The notes: generated by a model not told the origin, from the sequence alone. Counted from the first letter of the stretch, positions 48,823 through 58,987 are shown. The stretch: DNA of 64,000 nt from an uncultured Bacteroidales bacterium (GCA_902799655.1 CADCBH010000017.1:1-64000), one strand, 5' to 3'. A program made the numbers and translations.

Positions 48823-51039
48823 TTAGCGGATGAAGAGCAGTTCACGATACTTCGGCAGGGGCCAGAGGGCATCGTCGACGATGAGCTCCAGCTTGTCGAT
48901 CTCGTAGCGGATGGTGTCGAGCTTCGGCTCTACCTGATCGTGGTAGGCAATGGCCTTCTGGTGCTCGTCTTCAATCTTGTTGGCCTTCTTGCGGGCTTCA
49001 ACGAGTTCCTCAACACCTTTCTCGATAGCTGTGGTGCGCTCGGCAATCTCCTCGATGATCTTCTTGTTGCGGGCAGAGAGCTTGTCGGCAGTGTCGATGG
49101 GGAAGATGACGGCCATGTTGCCGACATTCTTCAGCAGCTGACTCTGATAGCGGGTGGCTACGGGGATGATATGGTTCATCGAGAGGTCACCCAATACGCG
49201 GGCCTCAATCTGAATCTTCTTGGTGTAGGTTTCCCACTTCACCTCGTTGCGGGCTTCGAGCTCCTTCTTGGTCATGACGCCCAGACTCTCGAACATGTCG
49301 ATGCTCTCCTTGTCGAGGTAGCGCTCAAAGATTTTCGGACAGCTCTTCTCGACATCGAGACCTCTCTTCCCGGCCTCAACGACCCACTCGTCGGAGTAGC
49401 CGTTGCCATCGAAGCGGATGGGCTTACAGGTCTTGATGTCCTCGCGGAGCACGTCGATGATGGCGTGGAACGTAGCGCTGTGCTCAGTGCCGGCAAGTTT
49501 CTTCTCAAACTCGGGAATGCGGGCATCGACACGCTTCTTGAAATCGACGAGGGCCTCGGCAACGGCACTGTTCAGCGCTATCATGGCGCTGGCGCAGTTG
49601 GCCTCAGAACCTACGGCACGGAACTCAAAGCGGTTGCCGGTGAAGGCAAAGGGAGAGGTGCGGTTGCGGTCGGTATTGTCGATGAGCAGCTCGGGAATCT
49701 CGGGGATGTCCATCTTCAGCCCCTGCTTGCCAGCCATTGCCAGAATATCATCCTTGTCGGCCATCTCGATATGGTCGAGCAGTTCGCTGACCTGCTTGCC
49801 GAGGAATGAAGAGACGATGGCAGGAGGTGCCTCGTTGGCACCCAGACGGTGGGCATTGGTGGCACTCATGATAGAGGCCTTCAGCAGACCGTTGTGCTTA
49901 TAGACACCCATCAGCGTCTCGACAATGAACGTAGCGAAGCGCAGATTGGCCTCTGCCGTCTTGCCGGGGGCATGCAGCAGGATGCCGTTGTCGGTAGAGA
50001 GCGACCAGTTGTTGTGCTTGCCGCTACCGTTGATACCTGCGAAGGGCTTCTCATGGAGCAATACGCGGAAACCGTGCTTGCGGGCTATTTTCTTCATCAG
50101 CGACATCAGCATCATGTTATGATCGACAGCGAGGTTGGTCTCCTCAAAGATAGGAGCGAGCTCAAACTGGTTGGGAGCGACCTCGTTGTGGCGCGTCTTG
50201 CAGGGTACACCCAGCTCCAAAGCCTGAATCTCGAGGTCACGCATGAAAGCAGCCACACGCTCAGGGATAGAGCCGAAGTAGTGGTCGTCCATCTGCTGGT
50301 TCTTGGCAGAGTCGTGGCCCATCAGCGTACGACCCGTCAGCAGCAGGTCAGGACGAGCGGCATAGAGGCCCTCGTCGACAAGGAAATACTCCTGCTCCCA
50401 GCCCAGGTTGCTCTGCACCTTCTTCACTGAGGGGTCAAAGTAGTGGCACACATCGGTGGCAGCAACATTCACTGCGTGGAGCGCGCGGAGTAGGGGAGCC
50501 TTATAGTCGAGAGCCTCGCCGCTGTAAGAGATAAAGACGGTGGGGATACACAGCGTGTCGTCGATGATGAACACTGGTGATGTAGGATCCCAGGCAGAAT
50601 AGCCGCGGGCCTCGAAGGTAGAGCGGATGCCACCAGAGGGGAATGAAGAGGCGTCGGGCTCCTGCTGAACGAGCAGCTTGCCAGTGAACTCCTCGACCAT
50701 ACCACCCTTGCCGTCGTGCTCGATGAACGAGTCGTGCTTCTCGGCGGTTCCCTCGGTCAGAGGCTGGAACCAGTGTGTATAGTGGGTGACGCCATTCTCT
50801 ACAGCCCACTGCTTCATGCCAGCGGCTACGGCGTCAGCGATATCGCGATCCAGACGGGCACCATTGTCCATCACGTCAATCATCTTCTCATAGACTTGCT
50901 TTGGCAGATACTTGTACATCTTCTCACGATTGAAGACCTTCTTGCCAAAATACTCATAAGGTCTCTCACTTGGTGCTTTTACGTCGAGTGGCTTCTTCTT
51001 GAAGGCCTCACCGACAACCTGAAATCTTAATGCTTCCAT
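48823..51039 (-). CDS. glnN: Glutamine synthetase type III
   Basis: ATP-dependent ligation of ammonia to glutamate, the main ammonia entry in Bacteroidales. The 738-residue length and start MEALRFQVVGEAFKKKPLDV are those of GSIII, which forms double hexameric rings and differs from GSI and GSII. The catalytic domain shows ETNLAVDHNMMLM, GSGKHNNWSLST for ATP and glutamate binding, and NRTSPFAFTGNRFEFRAVGS with the catalytic Arg and Glu. The C-terminal extension is intact. GltD and GltB lie directly upstream on the same strand, so GS and GOGAT are physically linked. Confidence 0.95.
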   Translation of the reverse strand: MEALRFQVVGEAFKKKPLDVKAPSERPYEYFGKKVFNREKMYKYLPKQVYEKMIDVMDNGARLDRDIADAVAAGMKQWAVENGVTHYTHWFQPLTEGTAEKHDSFIEHDGKGGMVEEFTGKLLVQQEPDASSFPSGGIRSTFEARGYSAWDPTSPVFIIDDTLCIPTVFISYSGEALDYKAPLLRALHAVNVAATDVCHYFDPSVKKVQSNLGWEQEYFLVDEGLYAARPDLLLTGRTLMGHDSAKNQQMDDHYFGSIPERVAAFMRDLEIQALELGVPCKTRHNEVAPNQFELAPIFEETNLAVDHNMMLMSLMKKIARKHGFRVLLHEKPFAGINGSGKHNNWSLSTDNGILLHAPGKTAEANLRFATFIVETLMGVYKHNGLLKASIMSATNAHRLGANEAPPAIVSSFLGKQVSELLDHIEMADKDDILAMAGKQGLKMDIPEIPELLIDNTDRNRTSPFAFTGNRFEFRAVGSEANCASAMIALNSAVAEALVDFKKRVDARIPEFEKKLAGTEHSATFHAIIDVLREDIKTCKPIRFDGNGYSDEWVVEAGKRGLDVEKSCPKIFERYLDKESIDMFESLGVMTKKELEARNEVKWETYTKKIQIEARVLGDLSMNHIIPVATRYQSQLLKNVGNMAVIFPIDTADKLSARNKKIIEEIAERTTAIEKGVEELVEARKKANKIEDEHQKAIAYHDQVEPKLDTIRYEIDKLELIVDDALWPLPKYRELLFIR

Positions 51040-51062
51040 AATCGTTTTTGTTTTGGTGAAAA

Positions 51063-52481
51063 TTATTTCTTTGAAAGATAGTTGTTGACTTTAAGAGCTG
51101 TCTGACGACCGCTTGCCATTGCACGTACCACGAGTGAGGCACCGTTGGCAGCATCGCCGCAGACGAAGACGTTGGCAGGATATTCCGGATGCTCAGGCTT
51201 GAGGAATCCCATTGCCAGCAGCACGAGTTCGGCCTTGATAATCTCCGGCTCACCCTTCTCCACCATGATGGGGCGACCACCCTCCGGGTTGGGTTTCCAG
51301 TCGATCTCCTGTACCTTGACACCCGTCAGTTTGCCATCCTTGCCCAAGAACTCCAGCGTGTTGATGTTCCATCGACGCGTGCAGCCTTCCTCATGCGAAG
51401 AGGTGGTCTTGAGGGTGCGCGGCCACTCTGGCCAAGGGTTCTGCGGGTCTTCAGGACCCTCTACAGGCTTAGGCATAATCTCAATCTGAGTGACGCTCTT
51501 GCATCCCTGACGATGGGCTGTACCGATGCAGTCGGAGCCTGTGTCACCACCACCAATCACCAGTACATCCTTGCCCTTGGCGGTGATGCGCTCGTCCTTC
51601 GAGAACTCGATACCTGCCAGTACGCGATTCTGCTGTGAGAGCAGTTCGAGGGCGAAGTGTACACCCTTGAGCTCGCGGCCCGGTGCTTTCAGATCGCGGG
51701 CGGTGGGAGTGCCTGTAGCGATGACAACGGCGTCGAAAACCCCCTTTCCAGCCTCCCCCGAGGGGGAGGGGTATTGTTCATTAAGAGCTTTCAATAGAGC
51801 ATCAACGCCCTCCCCTCGGGGAGGGATAGGGAGGGGGTTATTGTACTTAAACTCAATACCCTCTTGCTCTAACAGGGCGATGCGGCGGTCGATGATGGCC
51901 TTGTTGAGCTTGAAGTTGGGGATGCCGTAACGGAGCAAGCCGCCAGCAGCCTCGTTCTTCTCGAAGACGGTGACCTGATAGCCCATCAAGTTCAGGTCGT
52001 TGGCTGCCGCCAGACCAGCAGGACCGGCACCGATGACAGCCACCTTCTTACCATTACGCTTGATATCCGTCTTGGGCTGGATAAAACCCTCCTGGAAGGC
52101 CATCTCGGTGATGGCAGCCTCGTCCTCGCGGTTGGTAGTAGGCTCGTGGTTGAAACGGTTCAGTACGCAAGCCTTCTCACACAGAGCGGGACAGATGCGG
52201 CCCGTAAACTCCGGGAAAGGATTGGTGCTGTTGAGCAGGCGATAAGCCAGTTCCCAGTCGCCTTTATACAGCGCATCGTTCCACTCAGGGGCCTTGTTGC
52301 CCAGCGGACAAGCCCAGTGGCAGAAAGGTACGCCACAATCCATGCAGCGCGATGCCTGCAGTTTCCGTTCGCGCGAAGAGAGCGTCTGCTCTACCTCGCC
52401 AAAATCGTGGATTCTATCGTGAATCGGACGGTATCCCGCCTCTTGGCGGTGTATCTCCAGAAATGCTTTTGGATTTCCCAT
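51063..52481 (-). CDS. gltD: Glutamate synthase small subunit
   Basis: FAD/Fe-S subunit that passes NAD(P)H electrons to GltB. In 472 residues, two N-terminal cysteine clusters (CMDCGVPFCHWACPLGN and CPALCEKACVLN) bind 4Fe-4S. VIGAGPAGLAAAND binds FAD and VIGGGDTGSDCIG the nicotinamide cofactor. Residues about 214-247 carry extra sequence coded by two GC-rich palindromes (PLPIPPRGEG and YPSPSGEAGKG) placed between conserved segments FKYN and FDAVVIATG, so the protein tolerates a loop insertion. It lies 36 bases after gltB, with a repeat in the gap. Confidence 0.94.
   Translation of the reverse strand: MGNPKAFLEIHRQEAGYRPIHDRIHDFGEVEQTLSSRERKLQASRCMDCGVPFCHWACPLGNKAPEWNDALYKGDWELAYRLLNSTNPFPEFTGRICPALCEKACVLNRFNHEPTTNREDEAAITEMAFQEGFIQPKTDIKRNGKKVAVIGAGPAGLAAANDLNLMGYQVTVFEKNEAAGGLLRYGIPNFKLNKAIIDRRIALLEQEGIEFKYNNPLPIPPRGEGVDALLKALNEQYPSPSGEAGKGVFDAVVIATGTPTARDLKAPGRELKGVHFALELLSQQNRVLAGIEFSKDERITAKGKDVLVIGGGDTGSDCIGTAHRQGCKSVTQIEIMPKPVEGPEDPQNPWPEWPRTLKTTSSHEEGCTRRWNINTLEFLGKDGKLTGVKVQEIDWKPNPEGGRPIMVEKGEPEIIKAELVLLAMGFLKPEHPEYPANVFVCGDAANGASLVVRAMASGRQTALKVNNYLSKK
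51741..51840. repeat. Two GC-rich palindromic elements inside gltD
   Basis: CCTCCCCCGAGGGGGAGG (51752-51769) and CCCTCCCCTCGGGGAGGG (51808-51825) are near-perfect palindromes with flanking C- and G-runs. The reading frame is kept through both, adding loops to GltD near residues 214-247. Confidence 0.9.
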
Positions 52482-52486
52482 TTTTC

Positions 52487-52521
52487 CAATTGATAATTGA
52501 TAATTGACAATTGATAATTAA
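52487..52521. repeat. Intergenic repeat, AATTGACAATTGATAATT family (copy 2)
   Basis: Fills the gap between gltB and gltD and supplies the gltB stop codon. Same core as the element at 20493-20522. Confidence 0.7.
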
Positions 52522-55500
52522 TAGTCGCGCTGGATGTCGGCAATCTTCTCGTGCAGGCGTGCCATCTTCTCTTCTTCCAGCACGCGTTTGTACTCGATAG
52601 GTACTACCTGAATGAAGTCGTCGATGTAGCGGTGCCAGTCGTCGAGCATGCGGCCTGCGAGCGCTGAACCCGTGTGCAGATAGTGCTGGCGGATGAGTTC
52701 GAGCAGTTCCTTGCGCGATACGCTGTCCTCGACCAGCGAGAGTTCTACCATATCCATGTTGCAGAAGTAGTCGAAGGTATGGTCGGGGTCATAGACGTAA
52801 GCCACACCACCAGACATACCAGCGGCGAAGTTGCGACCCGTCTTGCCGAGTACGACGACACGTCCGCCCGTCATATATTCGCAGCAGTGGTCGCCAGCAC
52901 CCTCGATGACGGCAATGGCTCCTGAGTTGCGCACGCCGAAGCGTTCGCCCACCTTACCATTGATATACAGCTCACCAGAGGTGGCACCATAGAGACCAGT
53001 GTTACCAGCAATGATATTCTCCTCGGCCTTGAAGTCTTCGTTAGAACGGGCAGGCGGCAGGATGCTGATACGTCCGCCAGAGAGACCCTTGCCGAAGTAG
53101 TCGTTGGTCTCACCCTCCAAACGAAGGTCCAGACCCTTCACGGCAAAGGCACCGAACGACTGACCTGCTGAGCCTTTGAACTTGATTTTGATGGTTCCGG
53201 CAGGGAGACCTTCCTCACCATATTTCTTGGCAATGACACCCGAGAGCATCGTACCCACAGCACGGTCGGTATTCTTGATGGCGTAGTCGAGTGTCACCTC
53301 TTCCTGATGGTCGATGGCCTTCTGTGCGGCACGAATCATCTCTTCATCCTTGACACCGCTGACCTTGGTGAAGGCACCGCGATCCCAGAACAATGCCTTA
53401 TCCGTCTCGGGCTTGTGCAGCAGGCGGGCGAAGTCGATGGTCTTCCACTTCTCAGCGGCAGCACTCTCCTCCCCTCGGGGAGGTTGGGAGGGGGTCCTCA
53501 CATCGATGAGCTCGGTGTGGCCGATAATCTCCTTCAGACTGTGGACACCGATTTCTGCGAGATACTCGCGCACCTGTTCAGCCAGGAAGGTGAAGTAGTT
53601 CACCACATACTCTGCGCGCCCCTCGAAATGCTTACGCAGCTCAGGGTTCTGCGTGGCTACACCCATCGGGCAGGTATTGGTATTACACTTGCGCATCATC
53701 ACGCAACCCAGCACGATGAGGGGCAGTGTACCAAACGAGAACTCATCGGCTCCCAACATGGCCATGATGATCACGTCCTTGGCAGTCTTCAGCTGTCCAT
53801 CGGTCTGCAGACGAACCTGATTGCGCAAGCCGTTGCGTACCAGTGTCTGCTGTGTCTCTGCGAGACCAATCTCGGGCGAGATACCGGCAAAGCGCATACT
53901 TGAAGCAGGCGATGCACCCGTACCACCCTCAGCACCGGAGATGACGATGAGGTCGGCCTTGGCCTTTGCGACACCGGCGGCGATGGTTCCTACGCCACTC
54001 TCGGCAACGAGTTTCACGCTGACGGCAGCTGTGGGGTTGATATTCTTCAGGTCGAAGATGAGCTGAGCCAAATCCTCAATCGAATAGATGTCGTGATGAG
54101 GTGGGGGAGAGATGAGCGAGATACCAGGAATAGCGTTACGCGTCTTGGCGATAATCTCGTTGACCTTGAAGCCGGGCAGCTGTCCGCCCTCACCAGGCTT
54201 AGCACCCTGTGCCACCTTGATCTGTATCTCTTCTGCATTGACCAGGTACTCGGCTGTCACACCAAAACGACCTGATGCAATCTGCTTGGTCTTACTTGAC
54301 AGGCTTACGCCATCCACCTCTGAGTGGTAGCGGGCATTGTCCTCACCGCCTTCACCAGTGTTTGAGCGTGCCCCCAACTTGTTCATGGCGAGTGCCAGTG
54401 CCTCGTGGGCCTCGATGCTCAAGGCACCGAACGACATAGCACCAGTAACAAAGTGCTTCACAATGCTCTCAACGGGCTCTACCTCGTCGAGGGGAATAGG
54501 AGCCTCACCTCCAAGCCCTCTCCCAGGGGCGAGGGGAGCTTTCTTAAAGGTGAGGAAGTCGCGGAGGAAGATGGGCGAATCCTTTGCATCAACCAGCTTA
54601 GACCACTCTTTAAACTTCTCATACGAGCCTTGTCGACAGGCCAGCTGCAGTTTGGCGATGGTCTCTGGGTTCCAAGCGTGCTTGATACCATCTTTGCGCC
54701 AGGCAAACTGCCCCTGATTCTTCAGGTAGCCACTCCCCTCGCCTCTAGGAGAGGGGCTGGGGGTGAGGCTTATCTCGCGCAGACGGATAGCATCGCGGGC
54801 AATCTCCTTCAAACCTACACCTCCGATGGTGCTCACCTCTGTGCCGAAGTAACGGCGCAGCAAATCCTCGCTCAAACCGATGCTCTCGAAAATCTTCGCA
54901 CCACGATAGCTGCGAATGGTCGAGATACCCATCTTCGACATGATCTTCTTCAGGCCTTTGTCTACCGCCTTGATATAATTCTTCTCAGCTGTAGCGTACT
55001 CCTCCTGAATCTTCCCCTTCTTCACTAGATCATCGAGGATGGCGAATGTCATGTATGGGCAAAGTGCGCTGGCGCCGTAACCCAGCAACAGGGCGGCATG
55101 CATCACCTCGCGAATCTCACCGCTCTCAACAATCAGGGCCGTCTGTACGCGCTTACCCACGCTGATGAGATAGTGGTGAACGGCAGAAACCGCCAGAAGA
55201 CTCGGAATGGCAGCGTGCGTCTCGTCGAGGTCGCGATCGCTCAAGATGATGTAGTTGACACCCTCATCGACACTGGCCTCAGCCTTCTTGCACAGGTCGT
55301 CGAGAGCCTGTCGCAAGCCCTCTTCGCCTTTCTGAATCTCGAAGAGGATAGGGAGCTTCTTGGTATTGAAGCCCTTGTAGCGGATGTTGCAAAGTATATC
55401 AAGTTGTGTGTTGGTCAAAACGGGTTGCGGCAGGCGCACCATCTTACAGTTCGAGGCATCTGGCGTGAGGATGTTGGTACCTACAGCACCGATGTACTCC

Positions 55501-57095
55501 GTCAACGACATCACTAGCTCTTCGCGGATGGGGTCGATGGCAGGGTTGGTCACCTGTGCAAACTGCTGACGGAAGTAGTTGAACAGCACCTGCGGACGGT
55601 CAGAAATAACAGCCAGCGGGGTGTCGTTACCCATAGCAGCTACAGGCTCCTGACCTGCCGTTGCCATCGGGATAATCGTCTTGTCGATATCCTCCTGACC
55701 GAAGCCGAAGGTGACGAGTTTGGCATTGAGATCGCTCACGCCATTGTCCACCTTACGACCGCTCTTCAGCTTCTCCAACTGTACGCGGTTCTCGTTGAGC
55801 CACTCGCGATAAGGATGTGCCTTAGCCAGCTTCTCCTTGATCTCGCCGTCGTAGTATATCTTACCCTCCTGCGTGTCAATGAGCAGAATCTTACCTGGCT
55901 GCAAGCGACCCTTCGATACTACATCGCCAGGCTCGAAGTCCATCACACCTACCTCTGAGGCCACAACCATCATACCGCTCTTGGTGATGGTGTAACGGCT
56001 GGGGCGCAGTCCGTTTCTGTCGAGCATTCCTCCTGCATAGCGACCATCGCTGAACAGCAGTGCAGCAGGACCGTCCCACGGCTCCATCAATATTGAATGG
56101 TATTCGTAGAAGGCCTTCAGGTCCTCAGAAATCGGGTTTTTGTCATTGAAGCTCTCAGGAACCAGAATGGCCATCGCCTGTGGCAGTGAGAGACCGCTCA
56201 GCATCAGGAACTCAAAGACGTTGTCCAGTGAAGCACTGTCACTCATGCCCTCCTGTACGATGGGGCGCAGGTCCTTGATGTCGCCTAAGGCCTCGCTGTT
56301 CAGCACACTCTCACGAGCCTTCATCCAACCGCGGTTACCACGAATGGTGTTGATCTCACCGTTGTGAGCCAACAGACGGAAAGGCTGAGCCAGTTTCCAT
56401 TTGGGGAAGGTATTGGTAGAGAAGCGCGAATGTACCAGCGCCAGTCCACTTGTAAAGTAATCGTTCGACAAGTCAGGGAAGTACCGACGCAACTGTCCGC
56501 TGGTCAGCATGCCCTTGTAGATGATATTCTTGTTCGACAGCGAGCAGATATAGAAGTCCTCGTCGTCGATACGGTTTTCGATGCGCTTGCGCACCTTATA
56601 TAATATACGGTCGAATACGGGCACGTTTTCCTCGGATATGCCCGTTACAAAAATCTGCTTGATGTCGGGTTCCACCTCGCGGGCAGCTACTCCCAGCACC
56701 TCAGGGTTTGTAGGAACAGTGCGCAGATGCATCAGCGTCAGTCCCTCGCGCTCAATCTCCTCAATCATCACGGAGAGAATCTCCTGCTGCGACTTCTCGT
56801 CTTTTGGCAGGAAAACCAATCCTGTACCATATTTTCCTTTCTCAGGCACGGGGATACCCTGCAGTAGGATAAACTCGTGAGGAATCTGTACCATGATACC
56901 TGCACCGTCACCCGTCTTGTCGCGCGTCTCAGCACCGCGATGTTCCATGTTTTCCAGCACCTTCAGTGCGTTGTCCACCAGTTCATGACTCTTTCCGCCG
57001 TGGATGTTCACTACCATACCCACGCCGCAAGCATCGTGCTCGTAGTCCTGCTGGTAGAGCCCTTTCTCTTTCTGAATCTGCTTGCCTTTTGTCAT
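52518..57095 (-). CDS. gltB: Glutamate synthase large subunit
   Basis: Makes two glutamates from glutamine and 2-oxoglutarate. The 1525-residue precursor has a short propeptide; the N-terminal nucleophile is the Cys in HDACGVGMV (about residue 23). The class II amidotransferase domain (to about 430), central domain, FMN/synthase domain (GTGASPASS..., about 1020-1075) with 3Fe-4S cysteines CVMMRKCNTNTC, and the C-terminal beta-helix are all complete. The start at 57095 is used because the frame further upstream crosses the promoter. Three GC-rich palindromes are inserted in frame (near residues 775-788, 850-864 and 1197-1211), each adding about a dozen residues in linkers. Confidence 0.95.
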   Translation of the reverse strand: MTKGKQIQKEKGLYQQDYEHDACGVGMVVNIHGGKSHELVDNALKVLENMEHRGAETRDKTGDGAGIMVQIPHEFILLQGIPVPEKGKYGTGLVFLPKDEKSQQEILSVMIEEIEREGLTLMHLRTVPTNPEVLGVAAREVEPDIKQIFVTGISEENVPVFDRILYKVRKRIENRIDDEDFYICSLSNKNIIYKGMLTSGQLRRYFPDLSNDYFTSGLALVHSRFSTNTFPKWKLAQPFRLLAHNGEINTIRGNRGWMKARESVLNSEALGDIKDLRPIVQEGMSDSASLDNVFEFLMLSGLSLPQAMAILVPESFNDKNPISEDLKAFYEYHSILMEPWDGPAALLFSDGRYAGGMLDRNGLRPSRYTITKSGMMVVASEVGVMDFEPGDVVSKGRLQPGKILLIDTQEGKIYYDGEIKEKLAKAHPYREWLNENRVQLEKLKSGRKVDNGVSDLNAKLVTFGFGQEDIDKTIIPMATAGQEPVAAMGNDTPLAVISDRPQVLFNYFRQQFAQVTNPAIDPIREELVMSLTEYIGAVGTNILTPDASNCKMVRLPQPVLTNTQLDILCNIRYKGFNTKKLPILFEIQKGEEGLRQALDDLCKKAEASVDEGVNYIILSDRDLDETHAAIPSLLAVSAVHHYLISVGKRVQTALIVESGEIREVMHAALLLGYGASALCPYMTFAILDDLVKKGKIQEEYATAEKNYIKAVDKGLKKIMSKMGISTIRSYRGAKIFESIGLSEDLLRRYFGTEVSTIGGVGLKEIARDAIRLREISLTPSPSPRGEGSGYLKNQGQFAWRKDGIKHAWNPETIAKLQLACRQGSYEKFKEWSKLVDAKDSPIFLRDFLTFKKAPLAPGRGLGGEAPIPLDEVEPVESIVKHFVTGAMSFGALSIEAHEALALAMNKLGARSNTGEGGEDNARYHSEVDGVSLSSKTKQIASGRFGVTAEYLVNAEEIQIKVAQGAKPGEGGQLPGFKVNEIIAKTRNAIPGISLISPPPHHDIYSIEDLAQLIFDLKNINPTAAVSVKLVAESGVGTIAAGVAKAKADLIVISGAEGGTGASPASSMRFAGISPEIGLAETQQTLVRNGLRNQVRLQTDGQLKTAKDVIIMAMLGADEFSFGTLPLIVLGCVMMRKCNTNTCPMGVATQNPELRKHFEGRAEYVVNYFTFLAEQVREYLAEIGVHSLKEIIGHTELIDVRTPSQPPRGEESAAAEKWKTIDFARLLHKPETDKALFWDRGAFTKVSGVKDEEMIRAAQKAIDHQEEVTLDYAIKNTDRAVGTMLSGVIAKKYGEEGLPAGTIKIKFKGSAGQSFGAFAVKGLDLRLEGETNDYFGKGLSGGRISILPPARSNEDFKAEENIIAGNTGLYGATSGELYINGKVGERFGVRNSGAIAVIEGAGDHCCEYMTGGRVVVLGKTGRNFAAGMSGGVAYVYDPDHTFDYFCNMDMVELSLVEDSVSRKELLELIRQHYLHTGSALAGRMLDDWHRYIDDFIQVVPIEYKRVLEEEKMARLHEKIADIQRDY
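53463..53505. repeat. GC-rich palindrome inside gltB (third by protein order)
   Basis: CCTCCCCTCGGGGAGG (53468-53483) plus flanking runs; encodes RTPSQPPRGEESAA near residue 1200. Confidence 0.85.
54502..54545. repeat. GC-rich palindromic element inside gltB (second)
   Basis: CCCTC...GAGGG arms with flanking runs encode KAPLAPGRGLGGEAP near residue 855. Confidence 0.75.
54732..54770. repeat. GC-rich palindromic element inside gltB (first)
   Basis: CCCCTC (54735-54740) and GAGGGG (54751-54756) arms; encodes SLTPSPSPRGEGSG near residue 780. Confidence 0.8.
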
Positions 57096-57136
57096 ATTAT
57101 CCTTTATTAATCTTACTTTTTGCAATAATTTTGGTG

Positions 57137-57144
57137 CAAAGGTA
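57137..57144 (-). promoter_or_regulatory. -7 box of the gltB-gltD-glnN unit
   Basis: Reads TACCTTTG on the minus strand, about 37 bases before the ATG at 57095. Confidence 0.7.
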
Positions 57145-57344
57145 TGACATTTTGATAGCAAATTACCGACAAAGGATGACGTTTTATTCTTATTTTTGGG
57201 ATAAACTTACAATCTGTAATTATCTGCAATGCTTTTGCTTTCGATTTGTAAGTGTATTACCTACAATTGCTGACAAATGGTTATTTGCCTAAAAAAATTA
57301 TGTTGAAATGAAAGCGTTGTCTTTTATACATCAATTATTCTTCG

Positions 57345-57352
57345 TAATTTTG
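57345..57352 (+). promoter_or_regulatory. -7 box of the pyrG-purF-carAB unit
   Basis: TAATTTTG, 25 bases before the ATG at 57377. The 200 bases between it and the gltB promoter are AT-rich with no gene. Confidence 0.65.
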
Positions 57353-57376
57353 CAATCCATAAAATAGGTTTGTTTT

Positions 57377-58984
57377 ATGGATAAAAAATATATCTTCGTA
57401 ACGGGAGGCGTTGTTTCTTCATTAGGCAAGGGAATTATCTCCGCCAGTATCGGTAAGTTGCTGCAGGCACGCGGCTACAAGGTAACGATTCAGAAATTCG
57501 ATCCCTACATCAATATTGACCCAGGTACACTGAACCCCTACGAGCATGGCGAGTGCTATGTCACGGTGGACGGTATGGAAACTGACCTCGACCTAGGACA
57601 TTACGAGCGTTTTACTGGCATCCATACTACACGCAACAACTCGATAACGACGGGGCGTATCTATAAGACGGTTATCGATCGCGAGCGTCATGGTGACTAT
57701 CTGGGCAAGACCATTCAGGTGGTGCCTCATATCACGGATGAGATCAAGCGGAGAATGCTGCGCGAAGAGACCCCCCTGTCATCCCCCGAGGGGGATTTGG
57801 ATTTCGTCATCACCGAGGTTGGCGGCACTATTGGTGACATCGAAAGTGCACCGTTTATGGAGGCCATCCGCCAGTTGCGGTGGCAGTTGGGACGTAATGC
57901 GGTATGTGTACACCTTACATACGTACCTTATTTAAAAGCTGCCGGTGAGCTCAAGACGAAACCCACCCAACACAGTGTGAAAGAACTGCAGGGAATGGGT
58001 ATTCAGCCCGATATCCTCGTCCTTAGGACCGAACGCCACCTTGATGACCATCTCCGCATGAAGGTGGCCTCGTTTTGTAATGTCGATTTGGAGTGTGTGG
58101 TGCAGAGCGAAGATATGCCCAGCATCTACGAGGTGCCTGTGAATATGCAGAAGCAGGGTCTGGATGCTGCCATCATGAGAAAGATTGGTATCCCCGTCGG
58201 TGAGACGCCTGCTATGAAACCCTGGCACGACTTCCTCGAGAAACAGCGCAACGCCAAGAGTGAGATTCATATCGGACTGGTGGGCAAGTACGACTTGCAG
58301 GATGCCTATAAGAGCATCCGTGAGAGTCTGAATCTGGCGGGTATCTACAACGATGTCAAAGTCAAGCTCCACTTCGTGAATAGTGAGGAGATTACCAAAA
58401 AGAACATTGCTGAAAAGCTCGACGGTATAGCGGGTGTTGTGATCTGTCCGGGTTTCGGACAGCGTGGTATCGAGGGCAAGATCATTGCTGCTGAATATAC
58501 CCGTACCCATGATATTCCCACCTTCGGCATCTGTCTGGGTATGCAGATGATGGTTATCGAGTTTGCCCGCAACGTGCTGGGTTACAAGGATGCCAACAGT
58601 CGTGAGATGGACGAGCAGACGCCACATAATGTCATTGACATCATGGAGGAGCAGAAGAGCATCACCCAGATGGGCGGTACGATGCGACTGGGTGCCTATG
58701 AGTGTGAACTGGTGAAGGGCAGCCGTGTTTATGAGGCCTATGGTGAGGAGACACTTATCAGCGAGCGTCATCGCCACCGCTATGAGTTCAACAATAGCTA
58801 TAAAGAGGAATATGAAGCGAAAGGCATGAAGTGTGTGGGTATCAATCCTACAGCCGACCTCGTAGAAATCGTCGAGATACCTGACAAGCGCTGGTATATC
58901 GGTACGCAGTTCCATCCTGAGTACTCATCTACCGTACTGCATCCGCATCCACTCTTTATGTCGTTCATTAAAGCCTGCAAATAA
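57377..58984 (+). CDS. pyrG: CTP synthase
   Basis: Makes CTP from UTP, ATP and glutamine. In 535 residues, the N-terminal synthetase starts KYIFVTGGVVSSLGKGIISA with the P-loop and continues GTLNPYEHGECYVTVDGMET. The class I amidotransferase domain has the nucleophile Cys in FGICLGMQ and the His-Glu pair in QFHPEY. Near residues 130-140, REETPLSSPEGDLDF replaces the usual short linker before the conserved ITEVGGTIGDIES and is coded by a GC-rich palindrome. First gene of a unit with purF (three-base gap) and carAB (three-base gap). Confidence 0.95.
   Translation: MDKKYIFVTGGVVSSLGKGIISASIGKLLQARGYKVTIQKFDPYINIDPGTLNPYEHGECYVTVDGMETDLDLGHYERFTGIHTTRNNSITTGRIYKTVIDRERHGDYLGKTIQVVPHITDEIKRRMLREETPLSSPEGDLDFVITEVGGTIGDIESAPFMEAIRQLRWQLGRNAVCVHLTYVPYLKAAGELKTKPTQHSVKELQGMGIQPDILVLRTERHLDDHLRMKVASFCNVDLECVVQSEDMPSIYEVPVNMQKQGLDAAIMRKIGIPVGETPAMKPWHDFLEKQRNAKSEIHIGLVGKYDLQDAYKSIRESLNLAGIYNDVKVKLHFVNSEEITKKNIAEKLDGIAGVVICPGFGQRGIEGKIIAAEYTRTHDIPTFGICLGMQMMVIEFARNVLGYKDANSREMDEQTPHNVIDIMEEQKSITQMGGTMRLGAYECELVKGSRVYEAYGEETLISERHRHRYEFNNSYKEEYEAKGMKCVGINPTADLVEIVEIPDKRWYIGTQFHPEYSSTVLHPHPLFMSFIKACK
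57781..57796. repeat. GC-rich palindrome inside pyrG
   Basis: ATCCCCC (57781-57787) and GGGGGAT (57790-57796) around GA. It is the same type as those in gltD and gltB. Confidence 0.85.
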
Positions 58985-58987
58985 CCT

